Part shown: positions 1 through 8,515 of the stretch, in pieces
How positions within the stretch are numbered: the first letter of the stretch is position 1
Layout: every line of letters starts with the position of its first letter
NCBI GenBank assembly: GCA_002331485.1
Contig: DCYS01000003.1
Location: forward strand, 507 to 64,506
DNA: 64,000 nt
Direction: 5' to 3'
Source of the DNA: Flavobacteriales bacterium UBA2104
Lineage (GTDB): Bacteria; Bacteroidota; Bacteroidia; Flavobacteriales_D; Crocinitomicaceae
Notes under the pieces: model-generated
What the model saw: only the letters and a program-made list of their open reading frames with translations
Told to the model about the DNA's origin: nothing
Databases searched by the model: none
Translations under genes and position numbers: made by a program

Positions 1-4
1 TTTG

Positions 5-78
5 TGGCGTGAGGGAGATTTGAACTCCCGACCTCAGGGTTATGAATCCTGCGCTCTAACCAACTGAGCTACCACGCC
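5..78 (-). tRNA. tRNA-Met (anticodon CAT)
   Basis: The reverse strand folds into a full 74-nt cloverleaf: a 7-bp acceptor stem (GGCGTGG with TCACGCC), D arm, anticodon loop TTCATAA with CAT at the anticodon, a 5-nt variable loop, a GGGAG/CTCCC T stem with TTCAAAT loop, and discriminator A. CCA is not encoded. The last anticodon-stem pair is A opposite C, so the stem has four good pairs. The acceptor stem starts with a paired G-C, which argues against initiator tRNA. An Ile-CAT tRNA read through lysidine cannot be excluded from the anticodon alone. Confidence 0.93.
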
Positions 79-152
79 TTTTAATTTTATCTAACCTAAG
101 TTTGTTGGCTTTCGCGGGTGCAAATATAATAGCTTTTTTTAAATCTCAAACG

Positions 153-926
153 CTATGAACGATCTTCCTCGTATAAAATTTTTGTGTGATGCTTCAACGT
201 TCTCAAGAATAGAGAAATAAATAAGGCAATACCTAAAATAATTACATAATCCCATTTAAAAATAAATGTCATATTCTCGAAAGTATCTCTTAGCACCATT
301 ACAAACAAAAAACCTATAATTGTCGCTGTAACACCCGAGTACTCTCTTCTTAAAATAGTTTTCATTGAGAATGGAATAGGAGTAGCCTCGTAATTTTTGA
401 ATGAAGGCCAAAATGCAGGTACCTGCTTACTCCATTCTAAATAATCTTCACCGAACTTACGTTCAAGAAAACGCTCTTCAGCAAACATGATCCGTTCATA
501 ATAAAGCCAGAAAGCAAGAGAAACTAGTAAGATAAACCAGATGTTACCAGTGAAAACTACAATTCCAATCCACATGAAATAGTTACCAACATATAACGGA
601 TGTCGCATCGTTGAATAAATTCCTTTAGTATTTAGGGCTTCAGCAACTTGCTCTTTTGTATTTCTACCTGATGTGTTCTTATTAGAAGTCCCAATTGCAA
701 TAGCACGAATGATCTGTCCTAACAATGAAAGTGCTGCTGAAAATCCTAGCAAGATCCAATAGTAAATTGAATTGTCTCGGAAACAACTGAAATCTGTAAA
801 GTAAACGACAGGAACAGCTGCAACAAACAATATAACAGGTATTTGCCCCCTGTATTTAAATAAAATGTTACCCGAATTTTCAAAGGAATGAATGAGCGCC
901 ATCGAAAAGTTTTTAGTATATTGCAA
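153..926 (-). CDS. Isoprenylcysteine carboxyl methyltransferase-like membrane protein
   Basis: A 257-residue integral membrane protein with about six hydrophobic segments. The middle carries the ICMT/phospholipid methyltransferase signature: MRHPLYVGNYF near residues 106-116 and then an EERFLERKFG..Y..W segment near 150-165, which in the family binds S-adenosylmethionine at the membrane face. The substrate cannot be read from the sequence; bacterial relatives are mostly uncharacterised. The gene stands alone between the tRNA and a divergent START-like gene 42 bp away, so the two may share a promoter region. The family call is solid, the reaction is inference. Confidence 0.8.
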   Translation of the reverse strand: MQYTKNFSMALIHSFENSGNILFKYRGQIPVILFVAAVPVVYFTDFSCFRDNSIYYWILLGFSAALSLLGQIIRAIAIGTSNKNTSGRNTKEQVAEALNTKGIYSTMRHPLYVGNYFMWIGIVVFTGNIWFILLVSLAFWLYYERIMFAEERFLERKFGEDYLEWSKQVPAFWPSFKNYEATPIPFSMKTILRREYSGVTATIIGFLFVMVLRDTFENMTFIFKWDYVIILGIALFISLFLRTLKHHTKILYEEDRS

Positions 927-968
927 TTCTTAAATCTCCGCGAAGATAGAAATAATTAATTATACGGC

Positions 969-1358
969 ATGTCTGAAAAAATTAAGTTTGAACAAGAGTA
1001 CTTATTGAAAACTTCACCGAAAGTGTTAAACTCAATGATGATGACTCCGAGTGGTCTCAGCGAGTGGTTTTCAGATGATGTCAATATTAAAGATGATATA
1101 TATACTTTCTATTGGGATGGAAGTGAGGAGAAAGCTCGTCTTTTAGGTAAGAAAGCGAATGAATATATCAAGCTTCGCTGGTTAGAAGATGAGGAAGATG
1201 GACTTGATACGTATCTTGAGATCAGGTTTAAAGTTGATCCGATGACAAAAGCTGTTGTGGTGAATATAACTTCTTTTGCAGAAGAGGATGAGTTGGAAGA
1301 GTCCCAATTATACTGGGAAAATACGATTGGTGACCTAAAGCGAGTGATCGGCGCTTAA
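969..1358 (+). CDS. START-like (SRPBCC fold) domain protein
   Basis: A 129-residue acidic soluble protein with no signal peptide. Its opening (a LLKTSP..L....TPSGLSEWFSDDV pattern) and the later W.....Y..LRWLEDEEDG section match the small START-like/AHSA1-type proteins common in Flavobacteriia. The family folds into a helix-grip cavity that can hold a hydrophobic ligand; no ligand is known for this branch. The ATG at 969 has no purine-rich ribosome site, as is usual in this phylum. It is divergent from the methyltransferase-like gene and followed by a 92-bp gap before the symporter. Confidence 0.8.
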   Translation: MSEKIKFEQEYLLKTSPKVLNSMMMTPSGLSEWFSDDVNIKDDIYTFYWDGSEEKARLLGKKANEYIKLRWLEDEEDGLDTYLEIRFKVDPMTKAVVVNITSFAEEDELEESQLYWENTIGDLKRVIGA

Positions 1359-1425
1359 TACCCTTATAAACAATCATGTTTTAATGTTTTATTAGTTGCT
1401 CTGCATTTACAGGGAATGTATTATC

Positions 1426-1433
1426 TATTTTTG
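1426..1433 (+). promoter_or_regulatory. Candidate Bacteroidota -7 box (TATTTTTG)
   Basis: TATTTTTG fits the TAnnTTTG -7 consensus exactly and lies 18 bp before the ATG of the symporter gene. No good TTTG -33 element is seen 19 bp further upstream, so this is only a candidate. Confidence 0.35.
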
Positions 1434-1450
1434 ATGTAAATATCCTTAAA

Positions 1451-2947
1451 ATGAGTGGTGCACTAATATTGTCCGTAATTCTAGCTTATTTCCTTGTTCT
1501 TTTTGGAATTGCCAGATGGACATCGCGAGGAGCTAAGAATGAGACCTTTTTTACGGGTGATCGATCATCAAAATGGTATGTAGTAAGTTTTGGAATGATC
1601 GGAGCATCGCTATCTGGGGTTACATTTATCTCTGTGCCTGGATGGGTGGGGAATGAAGCAAATCAATTCAGTTACATGCAGGCCGTTCTGGGATATATGA
1701 TCGGCTATCTCATTGTTGCCTATGTACTACTTCCTATTTATTATCGAATGAACTTGATTTCGATCTATGAATATCTAAAAGATCGTTTTGGGTTCTGGAG
1801 TTATAAAACAGGAGCTTCCTTTTTTCTGATTTCACGAGTGATCGGTGCTTCGGTTAGACTGCTGCTAGTTGCTAATGTTCTGCAAGCTATACTTTTTGAG
1901 GATTTGGGTATTCGCTTTGAATATACAGTCGTCATTTCTGTATTGCTGATCTGGATCTACACAAACAGAGGTGGAATTAAAACCATCGTTTGGACGGACA
2001 CACTTCAAACGGCTTTCATGCTAATCGCTGTTTGTCTAACTGTTTGGTTTGTTTATCAGGGACTTGATATATCCTCAAGTCAAGGAGTTGTTGAAACGGT
2101 AAGTACCAGTGGTTATTCTAAAATTTTCTTTTTTGAAGATTTCAATAGTTCAAATCATTTTCTGAAGCATTTTCTCGGTGGTATTTTTATTACTGTTGGA
2201 ATGACTGGGTTGGATCAGGATATGATGCAGAAAAACTTAACATGTAGAAGTGTAGGGGATGCTCAGAAAAATATGGTTTCTCTTGGTGTGATCTTGATCT
2301 TTGTGAACTTGTTATTCCTAGGGCTTGGCGCTTTATTGTACATGTATGCTCAGCAGCAAGGGATCGATTTTGCTAAATCAGACCTGCTTTTCTCTTCTGT
2401 TGCTTTAAGTGAATTTGCTGGACCAGCTGTCGGAATCTTTTTCCTACTTGGATTGATCGCTGCTGCATATTCAAGTGCCGACTCTGCCTTGACTTCGCTT
2501 ACAACTTCTTTTTCTGTTGATTTTATGAATGTCAAGAATAAGGGTGAGCAAAATGAGAGAACTAGGAAGATTGTTCATATCGTTATGTCGGCTGTATTAA
2601 TACTGGTCGTGCTTTTATTAAAGCGAACAACAGATGAAAGTGCTATAGCTCTGCTAATGAAATTTGCTGGATTTACATACGGTCCTTTGATTGGTGTATT
2701 TTTCTTCGGGATCATTTCAAAACGTAAGGTTAATGATCGTTTAATTCCTGTTATTAGCCTAATAGCAATATTAGTTTCCTTTTTACTTTGGTATTTTTCT
2801 GCCGGAGCTCCTGGAGGAACAAATGATTCAGGCCTATTTGGTGGTTATAGATTTGGATTTGAGTTGATTATTTTGAACTCATCTTTAACTTTTGTTCTCA
2901 TGTTAATCGCATCTTTCTTTGGTAGAAGATCAATCAATACGAATTAA
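1451..2947 (+). CDS. Sodium:solute symporter (SSS family)
   Basis: A 498-residue protein with about 13 hydrophobic helices, the usual size and topology of the SSS family (SGLT/PutP type), which couples sodium entry to solute uptake across the inner membrane. Supporting features are a GASLSGVTFISVPGW stretch near residues 51-65, a GGIKTIVWTDTLQT segment near 173-186 and the AAAYSSADSALTSLTTSF stretch near 337-354, which in SSS proteins forms the sodium site. The solute cannot be predicted. The gene appears monocistronic, followed by the Hsp20 regulatory region. Confidence 0.88.
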   Translation: MSGALILSVILAYFLVLFGIARWTSRGAKNETFFTGDRSSKWYVVSFGMIGASLSGVTFISVPGWVGNEANQFSYMQAVLGYMIGYLIVAYVLLPIYYRMNLISIYEYLKDRFGFWSYKTGASFFLISRVIGASVRLLLVANVLQAILFEDLGIRFEYTVVISVLLIWIYTNRGGIKTIVWTDTLQTAFMLIAVCLTVWFVYQGLDISSSQGVVETVSTSGYSKIFFFEDFNSSNHFLKHFLGGIFITVGMTGLDQDMMQKNLTCRSVGDAQKNMVSLGVILIFVNLLFLGLGALLYMYAQQQGIDFAKSDLLFSSVALSEFAGPAVGIFFLLGLIAAAYSSADSALTSLTTSFSVDFMNVKNKGEQNERTRKIVHIVMSAVLILVVLLLKRTTDESAIALLMKFAGFTYGPLIGVFFFGIISKRKVNDRLIPVISLIAILVSFLLWYFSAGAPGGTNDSGLFGGYRFGFELIILNSSLTFVLMLIASFFGRRSINTN

Positions 2948-2971
2948 AAAAGCTTTTCTGAGTCACTTAAA

Positions 2972-3015
2972 TGTCAATATGGCATTCTATATACGCTCAA
3001 CATGCCAATATGACA
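2972..3015 (+). promoter_or_regulatory. Pair of 13-bp palindromic sites upstream of hsp20
   Basis: TGTCAATATGGCA at 2972-2984 and TGCCAATATGACA at 3003-3015 are two copies of the same near-palindrome, TGYCA-ATA-TGRCA, placed 31 bp apart start to start, about three helical turns. They lie about 100-145 bp before the Hsp20 start in a gap with no gene. A regulator binding two sites on one DNA face is the natural reading; the regulator is unknown. Confidence 0.5.
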
Positions 3016-3117
3016 CTTTGTAATAGATATTTCTATTCTTTTCCTGACAAATCTTACACTTTCTACAAATGGTATTTCATTTGATTTAGAGCTTATAAAC
3101 TGAAAAAAAATTAAATC

Positions 3118-3534
3118 ATGGAAATAATTAGAAGAAACAACGGTTTGTTCCCTTCATTTTTTGGGAATATAGAAAATGACTTTTTTGGACACGATGTTGA
3201 ACAGTTCTCAAAAGTAGCAGTAAATATCAAGGAACGCGAAGACGATTTTGTAATCGAAATGGCTGTTCCAGGAATCGACAAAAAAGATATTCATATTGAG
3301 ATCGAAGGCAACAAGATGATTGTAAAAGGAGAGGTTTCAAACGAAATTGAGGATAGCTCTGAGAAGTATACAAGAAGAGAGTTCTCTTATGGCTCATTCA
3401 CAAGGTCATTTACTCTTCCAAAAGAAGTAGATGTTGATAAGATCGAAGCGGATTACAGAGATGGTGTTTTAAATCTATCTATTCCGAAACCTGAAAGCAA
3501 AAAGAAGGTTGTTAAGAAAATATCTCTAAAGTAA
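3118..3534 (+). CDS. Hsp20/alpha-crystallin small heat shock protein
   Basis: A 138-residue ATP-independent holdase that keeps unfolding proteins from aggregating in the cytoplasm. The alpha-crystallin domain covers about residues 32-130: it has the FVIEMAVPGIDKKDIHIEIEGN beta-strand pair, the R-rich EKYTRREFSYGSFTRSFTLP section and the DGVLNLSIPKPE strand followed by a KKVVKKI tail. The N-terminal arm (RRNNGLFPSFF) is the usual Bacteroidota form. It is a single-gene unit: paired palindromes lie upstream and a strong hairpin terminator lies 20 bp after the stop. Confidence 0.95.
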   Translation: MEIIRRNNGLFPSFFGNIENDFFGHDVEQFSKVAVNIKEREDDFVIEMAVPGIDKKDIHIEIEGNKMIVKGEVSNEIEDSSEKYTRREFSYGSFTRSFTLPKEVDVDKIEADYRDGVLNLSIPKPESKKKVVKKISLK

Positions 3535-3553
3535 TTCATAAACCGTAGAGATG

Positions 3554-3583
3554 AAAAGGCTGGAGATTATCCAGCCTTTTTTT
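3554..3583. terminator. Bidirectional hairpin terminator
   Basis: AAAAGGCTGGA pairs perfectly with TCCAGCCTTTT around a 5-nt loop, with runs of A on one side and T on the other. It serves the Hsp20 gene on the plus strand and overlaps the last codons and stop of the convergent membrane-protein gene. Confidence 0.85.
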
Positions 3584-4178
3584 CTTTTATGAATTTGTTG
3601 ATGTCTCTGAATGTTTGATCAAATTCTTTTTTTACGTAATATTCGAAGAACTTAATGTACTGGTTTGTGTCTCTCATTACAGCATATCCAGATCTCAGAC
3701 TAAAGCTAAATGTTGTTACATGATGCTGTCCTGTTGAAATATAGCCTGGCGATTTTTTTCCTATTTTTTTTCTCAAATATTTTATTTCATCAATAGGTAT
3801 TCGCCTTTCTTTTTTCAATATACCATTCCATCTGGAAACAAGCTCCCTGTTGACGGGATCGTAGACTACCCAACTAATTTTACCTCTGAATAGGTATATC
3901 ATACCCATGGTGATAAATAGCACTGACATCAAAAATGTCATCGTCGCACCGATAATTCCTATAACAGAATCATCAAAAGGAACTTTGTCTGAACTGATCA
4001 AAAATATCCAGGAAAGATCTTCGCTAGAATATCCAAGGAATTTCCCAAAATAGATGGTAAAAACACTTAACGTAAAAAGCCCAAACAGTGGAAATAGAAT
4101 GCTATAGACATTTCTGAAAGCATTGTAATCCTTCGAAAAATCCGCTAATAATATCTCCTTATTTGTTTCCTTTTTCAT
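3567..4178 (-). CDS. Two-helix membrane protein of unknown function
   Basis: I do not recognise this family. The product is about 203 residues starting at the ATG ([11 protein letters not shown]); a TTG three codons earlier is less likely. Two hydrophobic helices, around residues 25-50 and 75-100, flank a short loop and are followed by a basic cytoplasmic-looking C-terminal half (residues 105-203) with a [31 protein letters not shown] section that resembles PH-like membrane-associated folds. The start overlaps the end of the transaldolase gene by 20 bp, so the two are probably co-transcribed. Its stop lies inside the shared terminator hairpin. Confidence 0.72.
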   Translation of the reverse strand: MKKETNKEILLADFSKDYNAFRNVYSILFPLFGLFTLSVFTIYFGKFLGYSSEDLSWIFLISSDKVPFDDSVIGIIGATMTFLMSVLFITMGMIYLFRGKISWVVYDPVNRELVSRWNGILKKERRIPIDEIKYLRKKIGKKSPGYISTGQHHVTTFSFSLRSGYAVMRDTNQYIKFFEYYVKKEFDQTFRDINKFIKEKKAG

Positions 4179-4815
4179 AATCAGCAAGGAACTGTGCTAA
4201 TCCTTTATCTGTTAATGGATGCTGTGTCAATTGCATTATTGCTTTTAATGGTCCTGTCATAACATCTGCGCCGATCTCTGCACATTCAATAATATGCATA
4301 GGATGTCTAACGGATGCCGCTAAGATCTGAGTTTCAAATCCATAATTATCAAAAATTCTGCGGATCTGAGCGATCAATCCAACACCATCAGCTGAGATAT
4401 CGTCTAATCGTCCAATGAAAGGAGAAACATAAGTAGCTCCTGCCTTAGCTGCAAGTAAAGCCTGACCAGCTGAAAAGATCAACGTACAGTTTGTTCGAAT
4501 CCCATTGTCTGAGAAATAACGTATAGCTTTGATTCCTTCTGGAGTCATTGGCACCTTTACAACAATATTATCGTGCAGATCAACTAGCTTTTCACCTTCC
4601 TTGATCATTCCGTTGTAATGTGTTGATATTACTTCAGCACTTACAGGACCATTCACGATATTACAGATGTCACGGTAATGTTTCTTGATGTTTTCCGCAC
4701 CTGTAATGTTTTCTTTGGCCATAAGCGATGGGTTAGTGGTAACACCATCCAGAATACCCAGATCATTAGCTTCTTTGATCTCATCTTTGTTTGCTGTATC
4801 TATAAAGAATCTCAT
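4159..4815 (-). CDS. tal: Transaldolase / fructose-6-phosphate aldolase family
   Basis: A 218-residue single-domain TIM-barrel enzyme, the short form of transaldolase (TalC/FSA type). It begins MRFFIDTA followed by GVTTNPSL near residues 24-31, carries the Schiff-base lysine in [12 protein letters not shown] near 83-94 and has the [22 protein letters not shown] and ASVRHPMH strands of the family. It moves a dihydroxyacetone unit between sugar phosphates in the non-oxidative pentose phosphate pathway. Whether it acts as transaldolase or as a fructose-6-phosphate aldolase cannot be decided by eye. Confidence 0.93.
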   Translation of the reverse strand: MRFFIDTANKDEIKEANDLGILDGVTTNPSLMAKENITGAENIKKHYRDICNIVNGPVSAEVISTHYNGMIKEGEKLVDLHDNIVVKVPMTPEGIKAIRYFSDNGIRTNCTLIFSAGQALLAAKAGATYVSPFIGRLDDISADGVGLIAQIRRIFDNYGFETQILAASVRHPMHIIECAEIGADVMTGPLKAIMQLTQHPLTDKGLAQFLADYEKGNK

Positions 4816-4910
4816 ATTTGATTTTTTTACGAAAATAAGAAATTGAATTTCTGAAACTGACTATATTCCAAATAGAGTTATGAACGAAACACAAATACTT
4901 TTTAACGAAC

Positions 4911-5168
4911 TTAGTTGAACAATTTCATTACATCAACCTGGTCCGAGTAGCTATTGATTATAGATTGGTTGTCCTGTACTTCTATCCACTGAATTTGATC
5001 AAGGCTGATCACGATCCACATTTCTACATAAAAACCATAAATGGAAAATAGATGTACTCTGTGAACCCCAGTTTGGCGAGCAGCAATATGTTCACCATCT
5101 TTTTTTAATAGCTTGTAGCGCTGAGAAAGTGAGCATTTTCTAAATTCTTTTTTTGTAAGTTTATGCAT
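4911..5168 (-). CDS. Small conserved-looking protein of unknown function
   Basis: An 85-residue basic protein starting MHKLTKKEFRKCSLSQRY; the frame is open further upstream to 5228, but that would overlap the divergent gene at 5217, so the inner ATG is preferred. It has the composition of a folded protein (HRVHLFSIYGFYVEMWI core) and no signal peptide or membrane helix. Short proteins opening with LTKKEF..LSL..+Y.LLK+.G are, from memory, common in Flavobacteriia, but no function is known to me. It is divergent from the ECF sigma factor operon. Confidence 0.6.
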   Translation of the reverse strand: MHKLTKKEFRKCSLSQRYKLLKKDGEHIAARQTGVHRVHLFSIYGFYVEMWIVISLDQIQWIEVQDNQSIINSYSDQVDVMKLFN

Positions 5169-5216
5169 CTGTGTTGAACCGATTTTAAGATCGACTGTAC
5201 AAGAGTAAAAATAACA

Positions 5217-6332
5217 ATGATGAGGCATTTATTAATAACATTATTCTTGTTTTCTGCGTTTCTGTCTTTTGCGCAAGTTGAGCAAAAGAAGGAAAAAGAG
5301 AGAAGAGTAGCTCCTGCAATGAATAATGTGTTGAGGGAAGAGGTGACGATCGATGAAGTGGAAACGGTTAGTAAATCCAAGAAGTCAAATTCTAAGAAAC
5401 AATTACAAATTCAAACGATCAGTGCAACTATTTCTGCAACGCTTAGTCAAGCTTCTAGAATGCAAACACAACGTTCATTCACAGATCAACAGAAACAGAC
5501 GATCCAGAATAAAGTAGCTGAACTAAAAGCTATCGACAAACATAGTTTTGAATTTCATCTCTATGACTACCTGAAAACTCCTTATGATTTCGATAATATC
5601 TCTTCATTAAAGAAGGCTGAATCGATGAATGCTTATGATTTTACTGTGCTTCGATTGTTTGCCGCGTATTATCACATTCAGAATGATGAAGCAGCATTAA
5701 AACAATATTTATCCAAACTGAATCAAGGTAAATATTTTAGAACTGAGCTTGATCTATATGCTGCGCTAACGTTAGAGTCTTTGCCGAAAGGAGCTGTTTT
5801 GATCACTCATGGAAATGATGATACTTATCCATTATTAATCCAGCAATACATAAAAAATACACGAACAGATGTGGAAATTATCAGTTTGGATCATCTTTTA
5901 AGTGAGGTGTATAGAAATAAGCTAAAAAATAAAGGATATAAAATGCCAGATCGTGAAATAGTCGATACTCGTTTCTTATCCATGTTTGTATCAGCGAATA
6001 GTAACAAGAAAATAGTATGTGCTAATTCAATACCTAAACCATATTTGACTGCATTGAAAGGTGATCTCAACATAGTTGGATTTGGATATAGTACGTCGCT
6101 GAATGAGAATAACACGAAATTCTACGAATCTCAATTGAAATTTAGACTGATAAAAATGATCAATGCTAATCAAAGAGATCTGATGGCGAATAGCTTACCG
6201 ATACTATTTGATGTTCGCAATGACTATATCGATAAGAATAAGATTGAAAAAAGAGTAGAGGTAGAGAAGTATTTGCGACTAATTGGAGAGAAGCTAGGTC
6301 GTTCTTCACAAATAAACGCGCTATTGAAGTAA
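5217..6332 (+). CDS. Secreted protein of unknown function, first gene of a sigma factor operon
   Basis: 371 residues with a signal peptide (MMRHLLITLFLFSAFLSFAQ). The rest is soluble; a Lys/Gln/Ser-rich stretch to residue 110 precedes a mixed alpha-beta domain. A segment near residues 190-220 (LPKGAVLITHGNDDTYPLLIQQY) recalls the GDNDTFP motif of the DUF2723 glycosyltransferase-like family, but without the membrane domain, so I do not assign that family. Its stop and the next start overlap as TAATG, so it is translationally coupled to the ECF sigma factor, which hints at a sensing or signalling role in the envelope. Confidence 0.72.
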   Translation: MMRHLLITLFLFSAFLSFAQVEQKKEKERRVAPAMNNVLREEVTIDEVETVSKSKKSNSKKQLQIQTISATISATLSQASRMQTQRSFTDQQKQTIQNKVAELKAIDKHSFEFHLYDYLKTPYDFDNISSLKKAESMNAYDFTVLRLFAAYYHIQNDEAALKQYLSKLNQGKYFRTELDLYAALTLESLPKGAVLITHGNDDTYPLLIQQYIKNTRTDVEIISLDHLLSEVYRNKLKNKGYKMPDREIVDTRFLSMFVSANSNKKIVCANSIPKPYLTALKGDLNIVGFGYSTSLNENNTKFYESQLKFRLIKMINANQRDLMANSLPILFDVRNDYIDKNKIEKRVEVEKYLRLIGEKLGRSSQINALLK

Positions 6333-6922
6333 TGCGATTGTTCAAAGTAAATTATCAAAAGCAGGATGATGAGCAGCTCATGAGAATGGTTGCCAAAGGA
6401 GATCAGCGTGCTTTTGATGAAATATATGGACGTTACGCTGCAAAGCTCGCATATTACTTCACGAGTAAGTTGAAACACGATAAAGAAAAAGGAGAAGATT
6501 TCGTACATGACCTTTTCGCGAAACTTATTGATCGGCCTGAATTGTTCGATCCTTCGAAGAAATTTAAAACATGGATATACTCTGTTGCAAATAATATGTG
6601 TATTAATGAATACAAGAAGATGGCTGTGCGGTCAAATACGACCAATGGGATATCTCAGGACCTACCTGTAGCAAGTCATGAAAAAGCTGTAGAGGAACAG
6701 GTTTATGAGCAGGACTTCGCTTCAGACCTGAAAGAAGTGTTGAAAGAATTAGATGATAAACACAGTGAAGTTTTCGTTTTAAGGCATATAGACGGAATGT
6801 CTGTCAAAGAAGTGGCTGAAGTACTAGAAGTAAGTCCGGGAACGGTTAAATCTAGATTGTTTTATGCAACAAAAAAAGTAGCAGGACAACTGGAGATGTA
6901 TAACCCGAAACAAGAAAAATAA
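6332..6922 (+). CDS. ECF RNA polymerase sigma factor
   Basis: A 196-residue sigma-70 family protein of the extracytoplasmic function type. Region 2 spans about residues 20-95 (DQRAFDEIYGRYAAKLAYYFTSKL, DFVHDLFAKL, FKTWIYSVANNMCINEYKK) and region 4 spans about 130-185 (LKELDDKHSEVFVLRHIDGMSVKEVAEVLEVSPGTVKSRLFYATKK), the helix-turn-helix that reads the -35 element. Region 3 is absent, as in the ECF group. It is coupled by TAATG to the secreted protein before it and followed after one base by the probable anti-sigma gene. Confidence 0.95.
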   Translation: MRLFKVNYQKQDDEQLMRMVAKGDQRAFDEIYGRYAAKLAYYFTSKLKHDKEKGEDFVHDLFAKLIDRPELFDPSKKFKTWIYSVANNMCINEYKKMAVRSNTTNGISQDLPVASHEKAVEEQVYEQDFASDLKEVLKELDDKHSEVFVLRHIDGMSVKEVAEVLEVSPGTVKSRLFYATKKVAGQLEMYNPKQEK

Positions 6923-6923
6923 G

Positions 6924-7793
6924 ATGGAAAAGAATATTGAAAATATAATTCGTTCGAAACGATTCATAGAATTGACAGATCAAGAACGTGAGCTGATAAA
7001 AGAATGGGCTGCATCGGAAGAAGAATTTGATCAATTAAAGCATGTTTTCATAGCTACAGATGTTTTCAATACTGAGCAAGAGGAAACGCTAAATCCAACG
7101 ATCAAACAGCGTCTTGATGTTCGATTTAAAGATAAATACGATCAGCGTAGATTGGTGTGGTATAATAAGTTATGGCTGTTCTTGTGGCCTGAGGATACAA
7201 CTATTGTAAGAAAGCCATTAGTTCAACTAGCAGCTATAGGACTGATAACGATCATGGTTACTCCATTCTTGTTCCAGAATGACACGCAAAATAGACACGT
7301 GGCCTCAAATGAGAAAACTCCTCAAGAAGAAAGGTTGATTGAGGAAAAAGAGGCTGAAGTACAAGGAGATTTGAAGGAAGATGGGGATCAGTTGAAAGCT
7401 AATGTCGTAGATGAGGAAAACGAACAAACTCAAAAATCTCCTGCAGAATCACTACAGACCAGAAGTAATGATCAGTTTTCAGGAACAAAAGATGCTGAAC
7501 AACAAAATAAGGCAGATAAAGTTATGGATGCAGCACCTACGCCTGATGGAGGGTGGGTTTTAAATGATGAAGTTGCTGAAGCAGAAGAGCCTGCTCTTGA
7601 GGAAGTCGTAGTTACAGAAAGTATGACGGATCGTAAGTTGAGTAATGAGATGGATGAGAATCAATCTGTATACGCTGGTTCTATTGCTATGGATATGGAT
7701 GATTCTGAAATGGAATTAAGTAAAGGTTATGCAAGTTCAGCGAAAAAAGTCTCCGCAGAAAAAACACTAGATCTGATCAGTGCTTTATACTAA
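6924..7793 (+). CDS. Probable anti-sigma factor, single-pass membrane protein
   Basis: 289 residues. The N-terminal part (about 1-85) is a small helical cytoplasmic domain opening MEKNIENIIRSKRFIELTDQERELIKEW, like the anti-sigma domains of Bacteroidota ECF operons; one membrane helix follows at about 91-112 (PLVQLAAIGLITIMVTPFLF), and the C-terminal part is a long acidic, Glu/Gln-rich region that would face the periplasm. It holds an EEVVVTES string that resembles the EVVVT motif of TonB-linked proteins, possibly by chance. The sigma-then-membrane-protein arrangement is the main argument. Its stop overlaps the convergent yqgE stop by 4 bp. Confidence 0.78.
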   Translation: MEKNIENIIRSKRFIELTDQERELIKEWAASEEEFDQLKHVFIATDVFNTEQEETLNPTIKQRLDVRFKDKYDQRRLVWYNKLWLFLWPEDTTIVRKPLVQLAAIGLITIMVTPFLFQNDTQNRHVASNEKTPQEERLIEEKEAEVQGDLKEDGDQLKANVVDEENEQTQKSPAESLQTRSNDQFSGTKDAEQQNKADKVMDAAPTPDGGWVLNDEVAEAEEPALEEVVVTESMTDRKLSNEMDENQSVYAGSIAMDMDDSEMELSKGYASSAKKVSAEKTLDLISALY

Positions 7794-8365
7794 TTTGAGC
7801 TGAAGTCCAGTGGAGATCTGGAAAGAACATCGTATTTCTTTCCTTCCCTTCTCATGAATTTTTGCCAAATATCTTTCACTGTGAAATCCATGATCTCACC
7901 CTGGTTAAGAACTGGGGCTACTCTCCATGTGTTTCTACTGATCTCTTCTTCGAGTTGACCTCCTGACCACCCTGAATAACCAAGGAAAAATCGTACTTCT
8001 TTTGATGAGACTTGATCCTCGTCGATCATTTGTGTTAAAAGGTCATATTCTCCTCCCATAAAAATACCATCACTAATTTCCATGCTTCCCGGAAGTTTAT
8101 CTCCCAGAGTGTGCAAGAAATAGATACTTTCTGTCTGCACAGGTCCTCCAATACTAACGTTCGTTTGAATATCAGGGAAATTCTTGGCAAAATCTCCTAA
8201 ATTAAGATCTAGAAAATTGTTCAATACAAATCCAAAGGTTCCTTTTTCATCATGTTCACACAGGTAAACTACGGAACGACCAAAGTAATCATCATCAGAG
8301 AATGGGTCTGATAACAGCACCATGCCTTTCTTAGGCTTTCTTTTATTTGTGAATGAAAAATCCAT
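7790..8365 (-). CDS. YqgE/AlgH family protein (UPF0301, DUF179)
   Basis: 191 residues from the ATG at 8365, which has a rare clear GAAGGA sequence before it; a longer frame reaching 8497 would overlap the next gene. Family marks are KKGMVLLSDPFSDDDYFGRSVVYLCEH, GTFGFVLNN, SIGGPV, and RFFLGYSGWSGGQLEEEI near residues 125-142. The fold is known from structures but the biochemical role is not; in Pseudomonas AlgH was linked to alginate gene regulation. It is a single gene, convergent with the sigma factor operon. Confidence 0.9.
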   Translation of the reverse strand: MDFSFTNKRKPKKGMVLLSDPFSDDDYFGRSVVYLCEHDEKGTFGFVLNNFLDLNLGDFAKNFPDIQTNVSIGGPVQTESIYFLHTLGDKLPGSMEISDGIFMGGEYDLLTQMIDEDQVSSKEVRFFLGYSGWSGGQLEEEISRNTWRVAPVLNQGEIMDFTVKDIWQKFMRREGKKYDVLSRSPLDFSSN

Positions 8366-8515
8366 TTGAACTAGTCCTTCAATTATACCATTTCCTTTTT
8401 TAATATCCCATTTTTTTAATTGTTTTTTCAAAAGCAATAGGCATTGAAATTTCAGTGTCCATAGCATCATTTGTAAAAAATGCTTACTTTTAAGCAACTA
8501 CTACTCAAACACACA

